Shown here: one piece after another, positions 1 through 8,656 of the stretch | Numbering within the stretch: the first letter of the stretch is position 1 | How the letters are laid out: each line of letters begins with the position of its first letter | DNA from: Lysobacter sp. Root690 | GTDB lineage: Bacteria > Pseudomonadota > Gammaproteobacteria > Xanthomonadales > Xanthomonadaceae | Assembly: GCF_001427785.1 (NCBI RefSeq) | Contig: NZ_LMHM01000002.1 | Coordinates: forward strand, 30,146-94,145 | Direction of reading: 5' to 3' | Length of the DNA stretch: 64,000 nucleotides | Made by a program: the position numbers and the translations under genes | Notes under the pieces: model-generated | The model's database searches: none | Seen by the model: the letters and a program-made list of their open reading frames with translations, nothing else | Told to the model about the DNA's origin: nothing

Positions 1-20
1 TTCTCCCGCAAGCGGGAGAA
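1..20. repeat. Perfect hairpin TTCTCCCGC-AA-GCGGGAGAA
   Basis: A 9-bp perfect inverted repeat with a 2-nt loop lies 31 bp before gmk. The same hairpin with C/G outer pairs recurs at 18793-18812 and in degraded form near 18911. It is a dispersed repeat family, not a gmk-specific terminator, because no T-tract follows. Confidence 0.7.
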
Positions 21-51
21 GGGGACAGCAACCGGATTCTTACTTACCTTC

Positions 52-666
52 ATGCGCGGAACCCTCTACATCGTCGCCGCTCCCTCCGGGGCCGGAAAAT
101 CCAGCATCGTCAACGCGGTGCTCGCGCGCGATCCGAACATCCGCCTGTCGATCTCGTTCACCTCGCGCCAGCCGCGTCCGGGCGAGCGTCACGCCGAGCA
201 CTACCACTTCGTCAGCGCGCAGGAGTTCGAGGCGATGGTCGAGGCCGGGGATTTCTTCGAATACGCGCGCGTCCACGGCGACTGGAAGGGCTCGGCGCGG
301 CAGTCGGTCGAACCGTTCCTGTCGGCCGGCAAGGACGTGCTGCTGGAAATCGACTGGCAGGGCGCGCGCCAAGTGCGCGCCAAGGTGCCCGACGCGGTCA
401 GCGTGTTCATCCTGCCGCCGTCGCGCGACGCGCTGGAGTCGCGCATGCGTTCTCGCGGCCAGGACAGCGAGCAGGTGATCGGCCAGCGCCTGGACGCCGC
501 GCGCGAGGAGATGTCGCACTACGGCGAGTTCGACTACGTCATCGTCAACGAGATCTTCGACACCGCCGTGGACGAGATGTGCGCGATCTTCCTGGCCAGC
601 CGGCTGCGCCGCGAACCGCAGGTCGCGCGGCATTCGCGCCTGATCACGGCGTTGCTGGCGGATTGA
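52..666 (+). CDS. gmk: Guanylate kinase
   Basis: The 204-aa product phosphorylates GMP to GDP with ATP in the cytoplasm and feeds GTP and (p)ppGpp precursor pools. The P-loop APSGAGKSS lies at residues 10-18. The GMP-binding region follows, with SFTSRQPRPGE near residues 35-45 and the YARVHGDWKG segment near 80. Length matches the usual 200-210 aa. The start is the ATG at 52, which puts the P-loop at the expected distance from the N-terminus; no strong Shine-Dalgarno is visible. It is followed on the same strand by rpoZ and spoT, a classic gammaproteobacterial order that links guanine nucleotide supply to the stringent response. The family assignment is secure. Confidence 0.97.
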   Translation: MRGTLYIVAAPSGAGKSSIVNAVLARDPNIRLSISFTSRQPRPGERHAEHYHFVSAQEFEAMVEAGDFFEYARVHGDWKGSARQSVEPFLSAGKDVLLEIDWQGARQVRAKVPDAVSVFILPPSRDALESRMRSRGQDSEQVIGQRLDAAREEMSHYGEFDYVIVNEIFDTAVDEMCAIFLASRLRREPQVARHSRLITALLAD

Positions 667-672
667 TTGGCG

Positions 673-711
673 GCCGGGATTGGAGATTAGGGATTAGGGA
701 TTCGGGATTCA
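673..711. repeat. GGGATT-type heptamer array
   Basis: About five copies of a GGGATTN/GAGATTN heptamer follow CCGG just after gmk. The same array recurs, usually as an inverted pair, at 3987-4111 and 11101-11190, and singly at 32859-32891. Here only one orientation is present. No function is visible. Confidence 0.6.
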
Positions 712-741
712 GATAGCCGCGCGGCGGCGAAGTCCGACTAA

Positions 742-766
742 TAGGAGCGGCGCAAGCCGCGACCGC
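742..766 (+). repeat. REP-like hairpin, GNRA loop family
   Basis: The core GCGGC-GCAA-GCCGC forms a 5-bp stem closed by a GCAA tetraloop, preceded by (a)TAGGA. Copies lie at 4536-4560, 4655-4681 and 16891-16915. The best copies carry a GTAG head, the signature of REP elements. It lies in the gmk-rpoZ spacer, which otherwise shows nothing. Confidence 0.65.
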
Positions 767-969
767 GCCAATCGGTCACTGCGCCACCTCGAGGCCTGTC
801 CGGCCCTGCAATCGCCGCTCGACCCCGCCCCGATAGCGCCCATCCCGGCCTTATCTGGTTGATTCACAAGGCCCCGGTCACCAAAACCTTGCTCCCGCCG
901 GGCACAGCGACTAAACTTCCCGGTCCCCATCCGCATTACAAAGACGGCCGCACCGGCCGCAGGAGCCCC

Positions 970-1269
970 ATGGCCCGCATCACCGTCGAAGATTGCCTGG
1001 AAGTGGTCGATAACCGCTTCGAACTCGTCATGCTGGCCGCCAAGCGCGCGCGCCAACTGGCCAACGGCGTCGAGCCGCAGCTGGACAACAGCGAAGCCAA
1101 CGACAAGCCGACCGTGCTGGCGCTGCGCGAAATCGCCGCGCGTCAGGTCAACCCGGAATACATCGACGCGGTCGAGAAGGCCGAGCGCGAGCGCAAGGAA
1201 CGCGAAGCCCTGGAATGGGCCGCGGCCGAAGTGGTCGCCGACGACGACCTGTCCAAGGGCGACGACTGA
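970..1269 (+). CDS. rpoZ: RNA polymerase omega subunit
   Basis: The 99-aa protein is the small omega subunit of RNA polymerase, which helps fold beta-prime and forms part of a ppGpp site. The N-terminal block [20 protein letters not shown] and the helix [11 protein letters not shown] at residues 20-30 are diagnostic. The C-terminal tail is acidic and charged. The start is the ATG at 970 because AGGAG lies at 961-965 just upstream; the frame stays open further 5' but that extension does not resemble omega. Length equals that of close xanthomonad homologues. Its place between gmk and spoT is conserved and fits a joint role in (p)ppGpp signalling. Confidence 0.97.
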   Translation: MARITVEDCLEVVDNRFELVMLAAKRARQLANGVEPQLDNSEANDKPTVLALREIAARQVNPEYIDAVEKAERERKEREALEWAAAEVVADDDLSKGDD

Positions 1270-1311
1270 TCCAAGCGGCTCCGCGCCCGCGCGCGGACGA
1301 TCCGGATCGAC

Positions 1312-1342
1312 AAACGGCTCCGCCTCGGCGGGGCCGTTTTCG
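1312..1342 (+). terminator. Intrinsic terminator after rpoZ
   Basis: AACGGC-TCCGCC pairs with GGCGG-GGCCGTT around a short loop and is followed by TTTTCGTTT. It lies 43 bp after the rpoZ stop, so rpoZ and spoT are probably separate transcripts. Confidence 0.75.
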
Positions 1343-1572
1343 TTTGTGGCCGAGGCCGGGCCGGCATGGAAGCCTGGAGAACCGCACGGGGCGAGGCTTT
1401 GCGGACGCGGCCAGCTGGCTTTCCCGACGAGATCGCGTCCGTGCGAGCCTGGTTTCGTGCGCGGCGCTTCGGCGCGACGCGGTCCGTTCCGCTCGAGCTG
1501 GAACTTCCCGATAACCTGTTCGAACAGCGCCGGCGCCGGCGCCGCGCCCACAAAGACTTCGGGCAACCGCCT

Positions 1573-1776
1573 TCAAGCGGCCGGCTTCAGATAACAGATT
1601 TGAAGGCCGGATCGGGGCGGGGAGGTCGAATAATCGACCGGCACGTAGCACCCGGAATCGCCCGACAGCCAGGCCCAGCCTGAACCGAACCGCCCGCCAA
1701 CTGCGCAAGCCGTGACCGTGTGCTTGCGCAGAATCGAGCCGTCGCCACATTCAAAGTACGTAATGCGTTGCGCCAT
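1573..1776 (-). CDS. Putative small cysteine-containing protein (67 aa)
   Basis: This ORF lies opposite the spoT leader in a 534-bp gap. The product has 67 residues with cysteines at 10, 24, 43 and 61. It is rich in Gly, Ser and aromatics and has few Arg, unlike the Arg-rich shadow frames elsewhere in this DNA. The stretch RFGSGWAWLSGDSGCYVPV (about residues 29-47) looks protein-like. The start ATG at 1776 is preceded by GGGAG three bases upstream on the minus strand. There is no signal peptide and no domain I recognise. It would be transcribed divergently from spoT, whose ATG is 28 bp away. A non-coding reading cannot be excluded, but composition and the ribosome-binding site argue for a real gene. 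Confidence 0.5.
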   Translation of the reverse strand: MAQRITYFECGDGSILRKHTVTACAVGGRFGSGWAWLSGDSGCYVPVDYSTSPPRSGLQICYLKPAA

Positions 1777-1803
1777 GCGCTCCCGCCCGCGTAAATTTCC
1801 GTT

Positions 1804-3984
1804 ATGACCCCTGCCGAGCCCGCGCTGAAAACTTATCCTGCCGCTGCCGAGGACACGGAGCTGCCGGACTACGTGCGCGAGCTCGAGCTCGCCGCGCACT
1901 ACCTGCCCGAAGCGCAGCGCCATCAGCTGCGCCGCGCCTGGGCGGTCGGCGCGGCCGCGCATGCCGGGCAGACCCGCAAGTCGGGCGAGCCCTACATCAC
2001 TCATCCGGTCGCGGTGGCCAAGGTTCTGGCCGAGCAGGGTCTGGACGTCGAGACCCTGGTCGCGGCGATCCTGCACGACACCATCGAAGACACCCCGCTG
2101 ACCCGCGAATGCCTGGCGACCGAGTTCGGTCCGACCGTGGCCGAACTGGTCGACGGCGTCACCAAGCTAGACAAGCTGCAGTTCCGCGATCGCCAGGAAG
2201 CGGCGGCCGAGAGCTTCCGCAAGATGTTGCTGGCGATGGCGCGCGACTTGCGCGTGATCCTGATCAAGCTCGCCGACCGCCTGCACAACATGCGCACCCT
2301 CGGCGCGCAGAGCGCCGAAGCGCGCGAACGCATCGCACGCGAGACCTTGGAAATCTACGCGCCGATCGCCCAGCGTCTGGGCATGAACCTGATCAAGGCC
2401 GAGCTGCAGGACCTGGGCTTCCGCGCGCTGCATCCATGGCGTCACGCCGTGGTCGAAAAGCGCATCCGCACCCAGCCGGTGGTACGGCGCGAGTCGCTGG
2501 TGCAGATCGAAGCGCATCTGGCCCAGCGGCTGGCGAAGGAGAAGCTTCAACATCGCCTGATCAGCCGGGTGAAATCGCCGTGGAGCATCTACACCAAGAT
2601 GCATCACGAGCATAAGAGCTTCACCCAGGTCATGGACGTGTTCGGTTTCCGCATCGTGGTCAAGAGCGTGCCGGACTGTTATCACGCGCTCGGTGTCGCC
2701 CATTCGGCGTACAAGCCGCTGGATTCGCGCTTCCGCGATTTCATCGCGATCCCGAAGGCCAACGGCTACCAATCGCTGCACACGGTGTTGTTCGGCCCTT
2801 ACGGTTCGCCGGTGGAAGTGCAGATCCGCACCGAGGACATGGACCTGATCGCCGAACGCGGCATCGCCGCACACTGGTCGTACAAGCACGGCGGCGAAGG
2901 TCCCAACAGCGCGCAATCGCGCGCGCACAGCTGGATCGCCAGCCTGGTCGAATCGCAGCGTTCGACCGGTTCGTCGCTGGAGTTCCTCGAAAACGTCAAG
3001 GTCGACCTGTTCCCGGACGAGGTCTACCTGTTCACGCCCAAGGGCGACATCCTGTCGTTGCCGCGCAATTCCACCGCGCTCGACTTCGCCTATGCGGTGC
3101 ATACCGACGTCGGCAACCGCGCGGTCGCCGCGCGCGTCGACGGCAAGCTGGTGCCGTTGCGGACCAAGCTCGCCAGCGGCCAGCGGGTCGAGATCATCAC
3201 CGCCAAGTCGTCCACGCCCAAGCCGCAGTGGCTGGAGTTCGTGGTCTCGGGCAAGGCGCGTACCTCGATCCGTCAACAGCTCAAGCAACTCGAACACGAA
3301 GACGCGGTGCAGCTCGGCCATCGCATGCTCGACCGCGCGCTGGAAGTGCTGGAGACCTCGCTCGACCGCACCCCGGCGCAGCGGCTCGACGCGTATCTGG
3401 CGGAAAATCGTTATCCGCGCCTGGAAGCGCTGCTGGCCGACATCGCGCTCGGCAACCGCATGCCCAACCAGGTCGCGCTAGCGCTGGCGCGCGAAGCACC
3501 GGGCAAGGCCCGCGGCCGTTCGATCGATCGCCCGCGCCTGCCCGAAGACAAGATCCTGATCACCGGCGCCGAGCGCGGCGTGATCAGTTTCGCCAACTGT
3601 TGCCTGCCGTTGCCGGGCGACGAAATCATGGGCTACCACACCGCCGGCAAGGGCATCGTGGTGCATCGCCTGGATTGCCCGAACGTCGCCGAGTACCGCA
3701 AGTCGCCCGACCGCTGGGTCGCGATCGGCTGGGACCGCCAGGTCTCGGGTGACTTCGCCGCCGCGCTGCGGATCGAAGTCGACAACCGCCCCGGCTCGCT
3801 GGCCCAGGTCGCGGCCGCGATCGCCGAAGCCGAGTCCAACATCGACCGGGTCGAATACCTCGAACGCGATTCCAACATCGCGATCATGCGCTTCGCGATC
3901 GAAGTGCACGACCGCAAGCATCTGGCCGATGTGATGCGGCGGGTGCGCCGGTTGGCGGTGGTGTTGGGTGTGCAGCGGATGTGA
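1804..3984 (+). CDS. spoT: Bifunctional (p)ppGpp synthetase/hydrolase SpoT
   Basis: The 726-aa RelA/SpoT homologue makes and degrades (p)ppGpp. The HD hydrolase domain spans about 45-195, with H53, H67, the H91-D92 pair, E95-D96 and D158 in place, so hydrolase activity is expected. The synthetase domain runs from about 256 (KSPWSIYTKM) to 365 and includes GYQSLHT and EVQIRT. A TGS domain begins near 400 and a C-terminal ACT domain spans about 652-726. The intact HD motif separates it from RelA, which has a degenerate one. The ATG at 1804 lacks a clear Shine-Dalgarno. It lies downstream of gmk and rpoZ and upstream of ridA, as in many gammaproteobacteria. Confidence 0.97.
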   Translation: MTPAEPALKTYPAAAEDTELPDYVRELELAAHYLPEAQRHQLRRAWAVGAAAHAGQTRKSGEPYITHPVAVAKVLAEQGLDVETLVAAILHDTIEDTPLTRECLATEFGPTVAELVDGVTKLDKLQFRDRQEAAAESFRKMLLAMARDLRVILIKLADRLHNMRTLGAQSAEARERIARETLEIYAPIAQRLGMNLIKAELQDLGFRALHPWRHAVVEKRIRTQPVVRRESLVQIEAHLAQRLAKEKLQHRLISRVKSPWSIYTKMHHEHKSFTQVMDVFGFRIVVKSVPDCYHALGVAHSAYKPLDSRFRDFIAIPKANGYQSLHTVLFGPYGSPVEVQIRTEDMDLIAERGIAAHWSYKHGGEGPNSAQSRAHSWIASLVESQRSTGSSLEFLENVKVDLFPDEVYLFTPKGDILSLPRNSTALDFAYAVHTDVGNRAVAARVDGKLVPLRTKLASGQRVEIITAKSSTPKPQWLEFVVSGKARTSIRQQLKQLEHEDAVQLGHRMLDRALEVLETSLDRTPAQRLDAYLAENRYPRLEALLADIALGNRMPNQVALALAREAPGKARGRSIDRPRLPEDKILITGAERGVISFANCCLPLPGDEIMGYHTAGKGIVVHRLDCPNVAEYRKSPDRWVAIGWDRQVSGDFAAALRIEVDNRPGSLAQVAAAIAEAESNIDRVEYLERDSNIAIMRFAIEVHDRKHLADVMRRVRRLAVVLGVQRM

Positions 3985-3986
3985 GG

Positions 3987-4111
3987 AGCCGGGATTTGGG
4001 ATTTGGGATTTGAGATTGGCAAAGGCGCGGCGTGACCGGATTGGCCGCTATCGATCCCGGCTTCGGGCTTTTGCCTTACGATTCCCCAATCCCTAATCCC
4101 CAATCCCGGCC
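3987..4111. repeat. Inverted pair of GGGATT heptamer arrays
   Basis: Left arm 3987-4020 reads GCCGGGATTTGGGATTT and onward; right arm 4081-4111 is its near reverse complement ending in CCCGGCC. The arms could form a long imperfect hairpin filling the spoT-ridA spacer. No T-tract follows, so it is not a textbook terminator. Confidence 0.65.
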
Positions 4112-4117
4112 TCTCAA

Positions 4118-4501
4118 ATGTCCCGCGAAATCATCCAGACCGACCAAGCCCCGGCCGCGATCGGCCCGTACTCGCAAGCCGTGCGCGTTGGCGACACCGT
4201 GTATCTGTCCGGCCAGATTCCGCTGGATCCGTCCAGCGGGTTGGTGATCGAAGGCGATATCGAAGCGCAGGCGCATCGCGCGTTCCGCAATCTGCAGGCC
4301 GTGTGCGAAGCCGCCGGCGGTTCGCTGGCCGACATCGCGCGGCTGGGCCTGTACCTCACCGACCTGAGCGCGTTCGGCAAGGTCAATGCGGTGATGGGCG
4401 AGTATTTCAACGCACCGTTCCCGGCCCGATCGACCGTCGAAGTGTCGGCGCTGCCGCGCGGGGTCGCGTTCGAGGTCGATGCGATCATGGTGTTGCGCTG
4501 A
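4118..4501 (+). CDS. ridA: RidA family enamine/imine deaminase
   Basis: The 127-aa protein belongs to the YjgF/YER057c/UK114 (RidA) family. These trimeric cytoplasmic enzymes hydrolyse reactive 2-aminoacrylate made by PLP enzymes. Family blocks are AIGPYSQAV (residues 14-22), YLSGQIPLDP (29-38) and the C-terminal PARSTVEVSALPRG (102-115). R104 is the expected carboxylate-binding arginine of the true RidA subgroup. Length is typical. It follows spoT by 133 bp that hold the heptamer inverted repeat, an arrangement common in this order. The start ATG at 4118 gives the canonical N-terminus; no strong ribosome-binding site is seen. Confidence 0.95.
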   Translation: MSREIIQTDQAPAAIGPYSQAVRVGDTVYLSGQIPLDPSSGLVIEGDIEAQAHRAFRNLQAVCEAAGGSLADIARLGLYLTDLSAFGKVNAVMGEYFNAPFPARSTVEVSALPRGVAFEVDAIMVLR

Positions 4502-4535
4502 GTCGACCGACGGCGTCGCGGCTTCGCTGCATCGT

Positions 4536-4681
4536 GTAGGAGCGGCGCGAGCCGCGACCGTGATGTTGTCGATGGCCGCGTCAGTTGGCGCGGGCGCGGC
4601 TATTGAAGCGCGGTTGTCGTGATGCTGCGGCGGTGTCGCGGTGATCGGGGTTTCGCGGTCGCGGCTTGCGCCGCTCCTACA
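4536..4681. repeat. Inverted pair of GTAG-headed REP-like hairpins
   Basis: The plus-oriented copy is at 4536-4560 (GTAGGAGCGGCGCGAG...) and the minus-oriented copy at 4655-4681. Both have the GCGGC-GNRA-GCCGC hairpin. They fill the 198-bp space between the convergent ridA and AraC-type genes and form a BIME-like unit. Confidence 0.7.
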
Positions 4682-4699
4682 GTCCGGAACGCGGGTGCG

Positions 4700-5761
4700 C
4701 TATCTGCGCTCGCCGGCCATCTCGGCGAGCAAATGCTCGCGCAGCGCGCGCGGCGTCTGCCCGGTCAGGCGCTTGAACGCGCGGCGGAAATCGCGCGGGT
4801 CCTTGTAGCCGATCGCCGCGCCGACGCTGGCGATGGTCAGGTTGCGTTCGCGCAGCAGGGCGTAGGCGCGGTCGATGCGCAGGCGATCGTGGATGTCGTG
4901 GAAGCTGGTGCCTTCGTTGGTCAGCTGGCGCCGCAGGGTGCGTTCGCTGACGTGCAATTGCGCGGCGATGCCGGCCAGCTTCGGGTCCTGCGGCAGCTGC
5001 GCGCGCAGCAGGCGCTCGACCGCGGCGGTGACCTCGCCGGGCACCGCGGTGTCGGGCATCTGCGCTTCGCACAACGCCAGCACCTGACGCGATGCGATCG
5101 GGTTGTGGGTCGGCAGCGGCACCGCCAGCCAGTTCGCGTCCAGCACCAGCCGGTCCTGCGGTTGTTCGAATGCGACCGGGCAATCGAACACGTCGTCGTA
5201 ATGCTCGCGATACGCCGGCGCCGGATAACTGAATTCGATCCGCAGCGGCCGCAAGGTATTGCCGACCAAGCCGCGCGCGAGCGCCAGGCAACTGCTGAAG
5301 AATTCCTCGGCGACGAAGCGGTGGATGCTCGGATAGGCCAGGGTCATCTGCCCGGCCAGGGCCAACGTGCCGGTTTCCGAGGCGCTTTCGACGAAACGCA
5401 TCAGGCTGCCGACCACCGGGGTGAAGCGCAGGCCGATCTGCAACGCTTCGCCGAACGTCGCCGCGGTGGTCATCGCCAGCCCGAGCAGGCCGAAATTGCC
5501 AATGTGCTGGTCGCGGCCGATATCCAGGCCGATGGTCGGCGGCAACACCTTCAAGGCGCGCTCGACCACCACCGCGGTCGGCCGGTCGGGCAGGCGCACG
5601 CCGGGATCGCTGACCTGCGCGCGGCTCAGGCCGGTGCCGGCGAACCAGTCGTCGCTGGGCGCGCCGATCCGGTCCGCGGTCTCGAGCAGACCCCACAACA
5701 GGTTCGGCGACATCAATGCGATATCGGGCCGGGCCTTGTCCTGATCGGATGACTGACGCAT
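4700..5761 (-). CDS. AraC family transcriptional regulator
   Basis: The 353-aa regulator has an N-terminal ligand-sensing domain of the Arabinose_bd (PF12625) type at about residues 25-205. A C-terminal AraC double helix-turn-helix lies at about 250-350: LAGIAAQLHVSERTLRRQL for the first and ASVGAAIGYKDPRDFRRAFKRLTGQTP for the second. This layout is that of OruR/ArgR-like members, which often activate an adjacent catabolic or uptake gene. The gene is transcribed divergently from the beta-helix lipoprotein, with 181 bp between the starts, so control of the beta-helix/cytochrome genes is a reasonable inference. No operator is obvious in that spacer. The inducer is unknown. Confidence 0.9.
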   Translation of the reverse strand: MRQSSDQDKARPDIALMSPNLLWGLLETADRIGAPSDDWFAGTGLSRAQVSDPGVRLPDRPTAVVVERALKVLPPTIGLDIGRDQHIGNFGLLGLAMTTAATFGEALQIGLRFTPVVGSLMRFVESASETGTLALAGQMTLAYPSIHRFVAEEFFSSCLALARGLVGNTLRPLRIEFSYPAPAYREHYDDVFDCPVAFEQPQDRLVLDANWLAVPLPTHNPIASRQVLALCEAQMPDTAVPGEVTAAVERLLRAQLPQDPKLAGIAAQLHVSERTLRRQLTNEGTSFHDIHDRLRIDRAYALLRERNLTIASVGAAIGYKDPRDFRRAFKRLTGQTPRALREHLLAEMAGERR

Positions 5762-5942
5762 CGCCTCTCACTGTTGATCGCGGCCGTGTCGTGAACTTGA
5801 CCGCGAATGCCCCCTTAGTGTGCCGCATTCGCCCTCACGCGCGCTCACACCGGCGGCGGAGACTCGACGCTTAGCCGTCACGGGGTCCGTTCTCGCCATC
5901 GGCGCGAACCCGCCCCGGTCGCCAACGATCACGGGGATCACC

Positions 5943-7175
<1,233 letters not shown>

Positions 7176-7178
7176 TCG

Positions 7179-8411
7179 ATGCGCCGTACTTGGATGGCTC
7201 GTGCTTCGATGGTTAGTACTCCGATGCGTTACGCGTTCGCCGTGGTGATGTCGTTGCTGGTTGCGGGATGCGGCAAGCCGAATGCGGACGTCGCGCCGCA
7301 AGCGGCTTCGCAAGCCACGCCGAAAACGGCGAACATCGCGGCCGATTCGCCCTGGCCGGCGGTGCATTTCTTCGCCGATGGCCAGCCGGCCGACCTGGCC
7401 GAATGGAACGTGCTGCGCGTCGCCGACGGACGTCTGCGTCTGAATCGCGACGTGCTGCCGTACGACCTCAACACCGCGCTGTTCTCCGACTACGCGCACA
7501 AGCTGCGTACGGTGTGGATGCCGAAGGGCCAGGCCGCGCAATTCGATGCGCAACGTGAATTCGATTTCCCGGTCGGCACCATCTTCAGCAAGACCTTCTA
7601 CTACCCGCGCGGCGAAGGCGATGCGGTGTTGCGCAGCGCCGACGACGGCCCGGACCTGGCCGGCGGCGGCCTGCAGCTGAGCAAGGTGCGCTTGATCGAA
7701 ACCCGGTTGCTGGTGCGACGCCAGGACGGCTGGATCGCGCTGCCGTACGTGTGGAATGCCGAGCAGACCCAGGCCAAGTTGATGCGCGGCGGCGAACTGG
7801 TGTCCCTGCAATTGGTCGCGAGCGACGGCAGCCGCGAAGAAGCGCAGTACACCGTGCCCGATCAGAACCAATGCGCCGGTTGCCACGGCACCGACATGAA
7901 GAGCAAGGCGCTGCATCCGCTCGGGCCGCGCGCGCGCCATCTCAATCGCGATTTCGCCTACGACGACGGCGCGGCCAATCAGCTCGCGCACTGGACGAAG
8001 CTGGGCTATCTGCACGGCGCGCCCGAGCCGGCGAACGCGCCGCGCGATGCGAACTGGCGCGATCCGGACGCGCCGCTGGACGCGCGCGCGCGGGCCTACC
8101 TCGATATCAATTGCGGTCACTGTCACAGCCCGACCGGGCCGGGCAATACCTCGGGCCTGTGGCTCGATGCGGCGACCCAGGAACCGCTGCGACTGGGCCG
8201 TTGCAAACTGCCGATCGCGGCCGGCAAGGGCACCGGCGACCGGCGTCACGATATCGTGCCCGGCAAGCCGGACGAATCGATCCTGACCTATCGCATGGTC
8301 AGCGACGATCCGTCGGTGATGATGCCGGAACTGGGCCGCAGCGTGGTCCATGCAGAAGGAGTACAACTGATCCGCGATTGGATCGCCGCGCAACAGGGGA
8401 CGTGCGGTTGA
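7179..8411 (+). CDS. Diheme c-type cytochrome lipoprotein, SO2930/HNE_0200 family
   Basis: The product is up to 410 aa, with two heme c attachment motifs: CAGCH at residues 232-236 and CGHCH at 312-316. A lipobox LVAGC is seen near residues 27-31, so the protein should be exported and lipid-anchored. ATGs at 7179, 7194, 7209 and 7224 are all in frame; the later ones give a more compact lipoprotein signal and none has a clear Shine-Dalgarno. The N-terminal 200 residues (for example PYDLNTALFSDYAHKLRTVW) match what I recall of the SO2930/TIGR03806 family. It is almost contiguous with the beta-helix gene and is followed by a TonB receptor after a REP pair. The electron partner and substrate are unknown. 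Confidence 0.85.
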   Translation: MRRTWMARASMVSTPMRYAFAVVMSLLVAGCGKPNADVAPQAASQATPKTANIAADSPWPAVHFFADGQPADLAEWNVLRVADGRLRLNRDVLPYDLNTALFSDYAHKLRTVWMPKGQAAQFDAQREFDFPVGTIFSKTFYYPRGEGDAVLRSADDGPDLAGGGLQLSKVRLIETRLLVRRQDGWIALPYVWNAEQTQAKLMRGGELVSLQLVASDGSREEAQYTVPDQNQCAGCHGTDMKSKALHPLGPRARHLNRDFAYDDGAANQLAHWTKLGYLHGAPEPANAPRDANWRDPDAPLDARARAYLDINCGHCHSPTGPGNTSGLWLDAATQEPLRLGRCKLPIAAGKGTGDRRHDIVPGKPDESILTYRMVSDDPSVMMPELGRSVVHAEGVQLIRDWIAAQQGTCG

Positions 8412-8440
8412 TCGCCACCTCGCGGAAAACTTGCGAGGTC

Positions 8441-8546
8441 TTTTGTGGGAGGAGCTTCAGCCCCGACGCTCTTCGATCCGATCGCTTGTGGTCTCGGGAG
8501 GATCTGATCGAACAGCATCGGGGCTGAAGCCCCTGCCACGAGACTT
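8441..8546. repeat. BIME: two inverted REP hairpins (RAYT-linked family)
   Basis: Minus-type copy 8441-8473 reads GTGGGAGGAGCTTCAG then CCCCGACGCTC. Plus-type copy 8515-8546 reads ATCGGGGCTGAAGCCCC then TGCCACGA. Each has a GTGG head and a GGGGCTTCAGCCCC-type hairpin. The same family surrounds the RAYT gene at 44.6-45.5 kb. Confidence 0.8.
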
Positions 8547-8656
8547 CGAACATTCGCATGTGGAACACAATTCGAAACATCGTCTGATGGAATACAGACC
8601 ATAGAACGCAACCGCCGCACGCGTTCGAACTAACGACAACGAGAGGGGAGCTTGAG

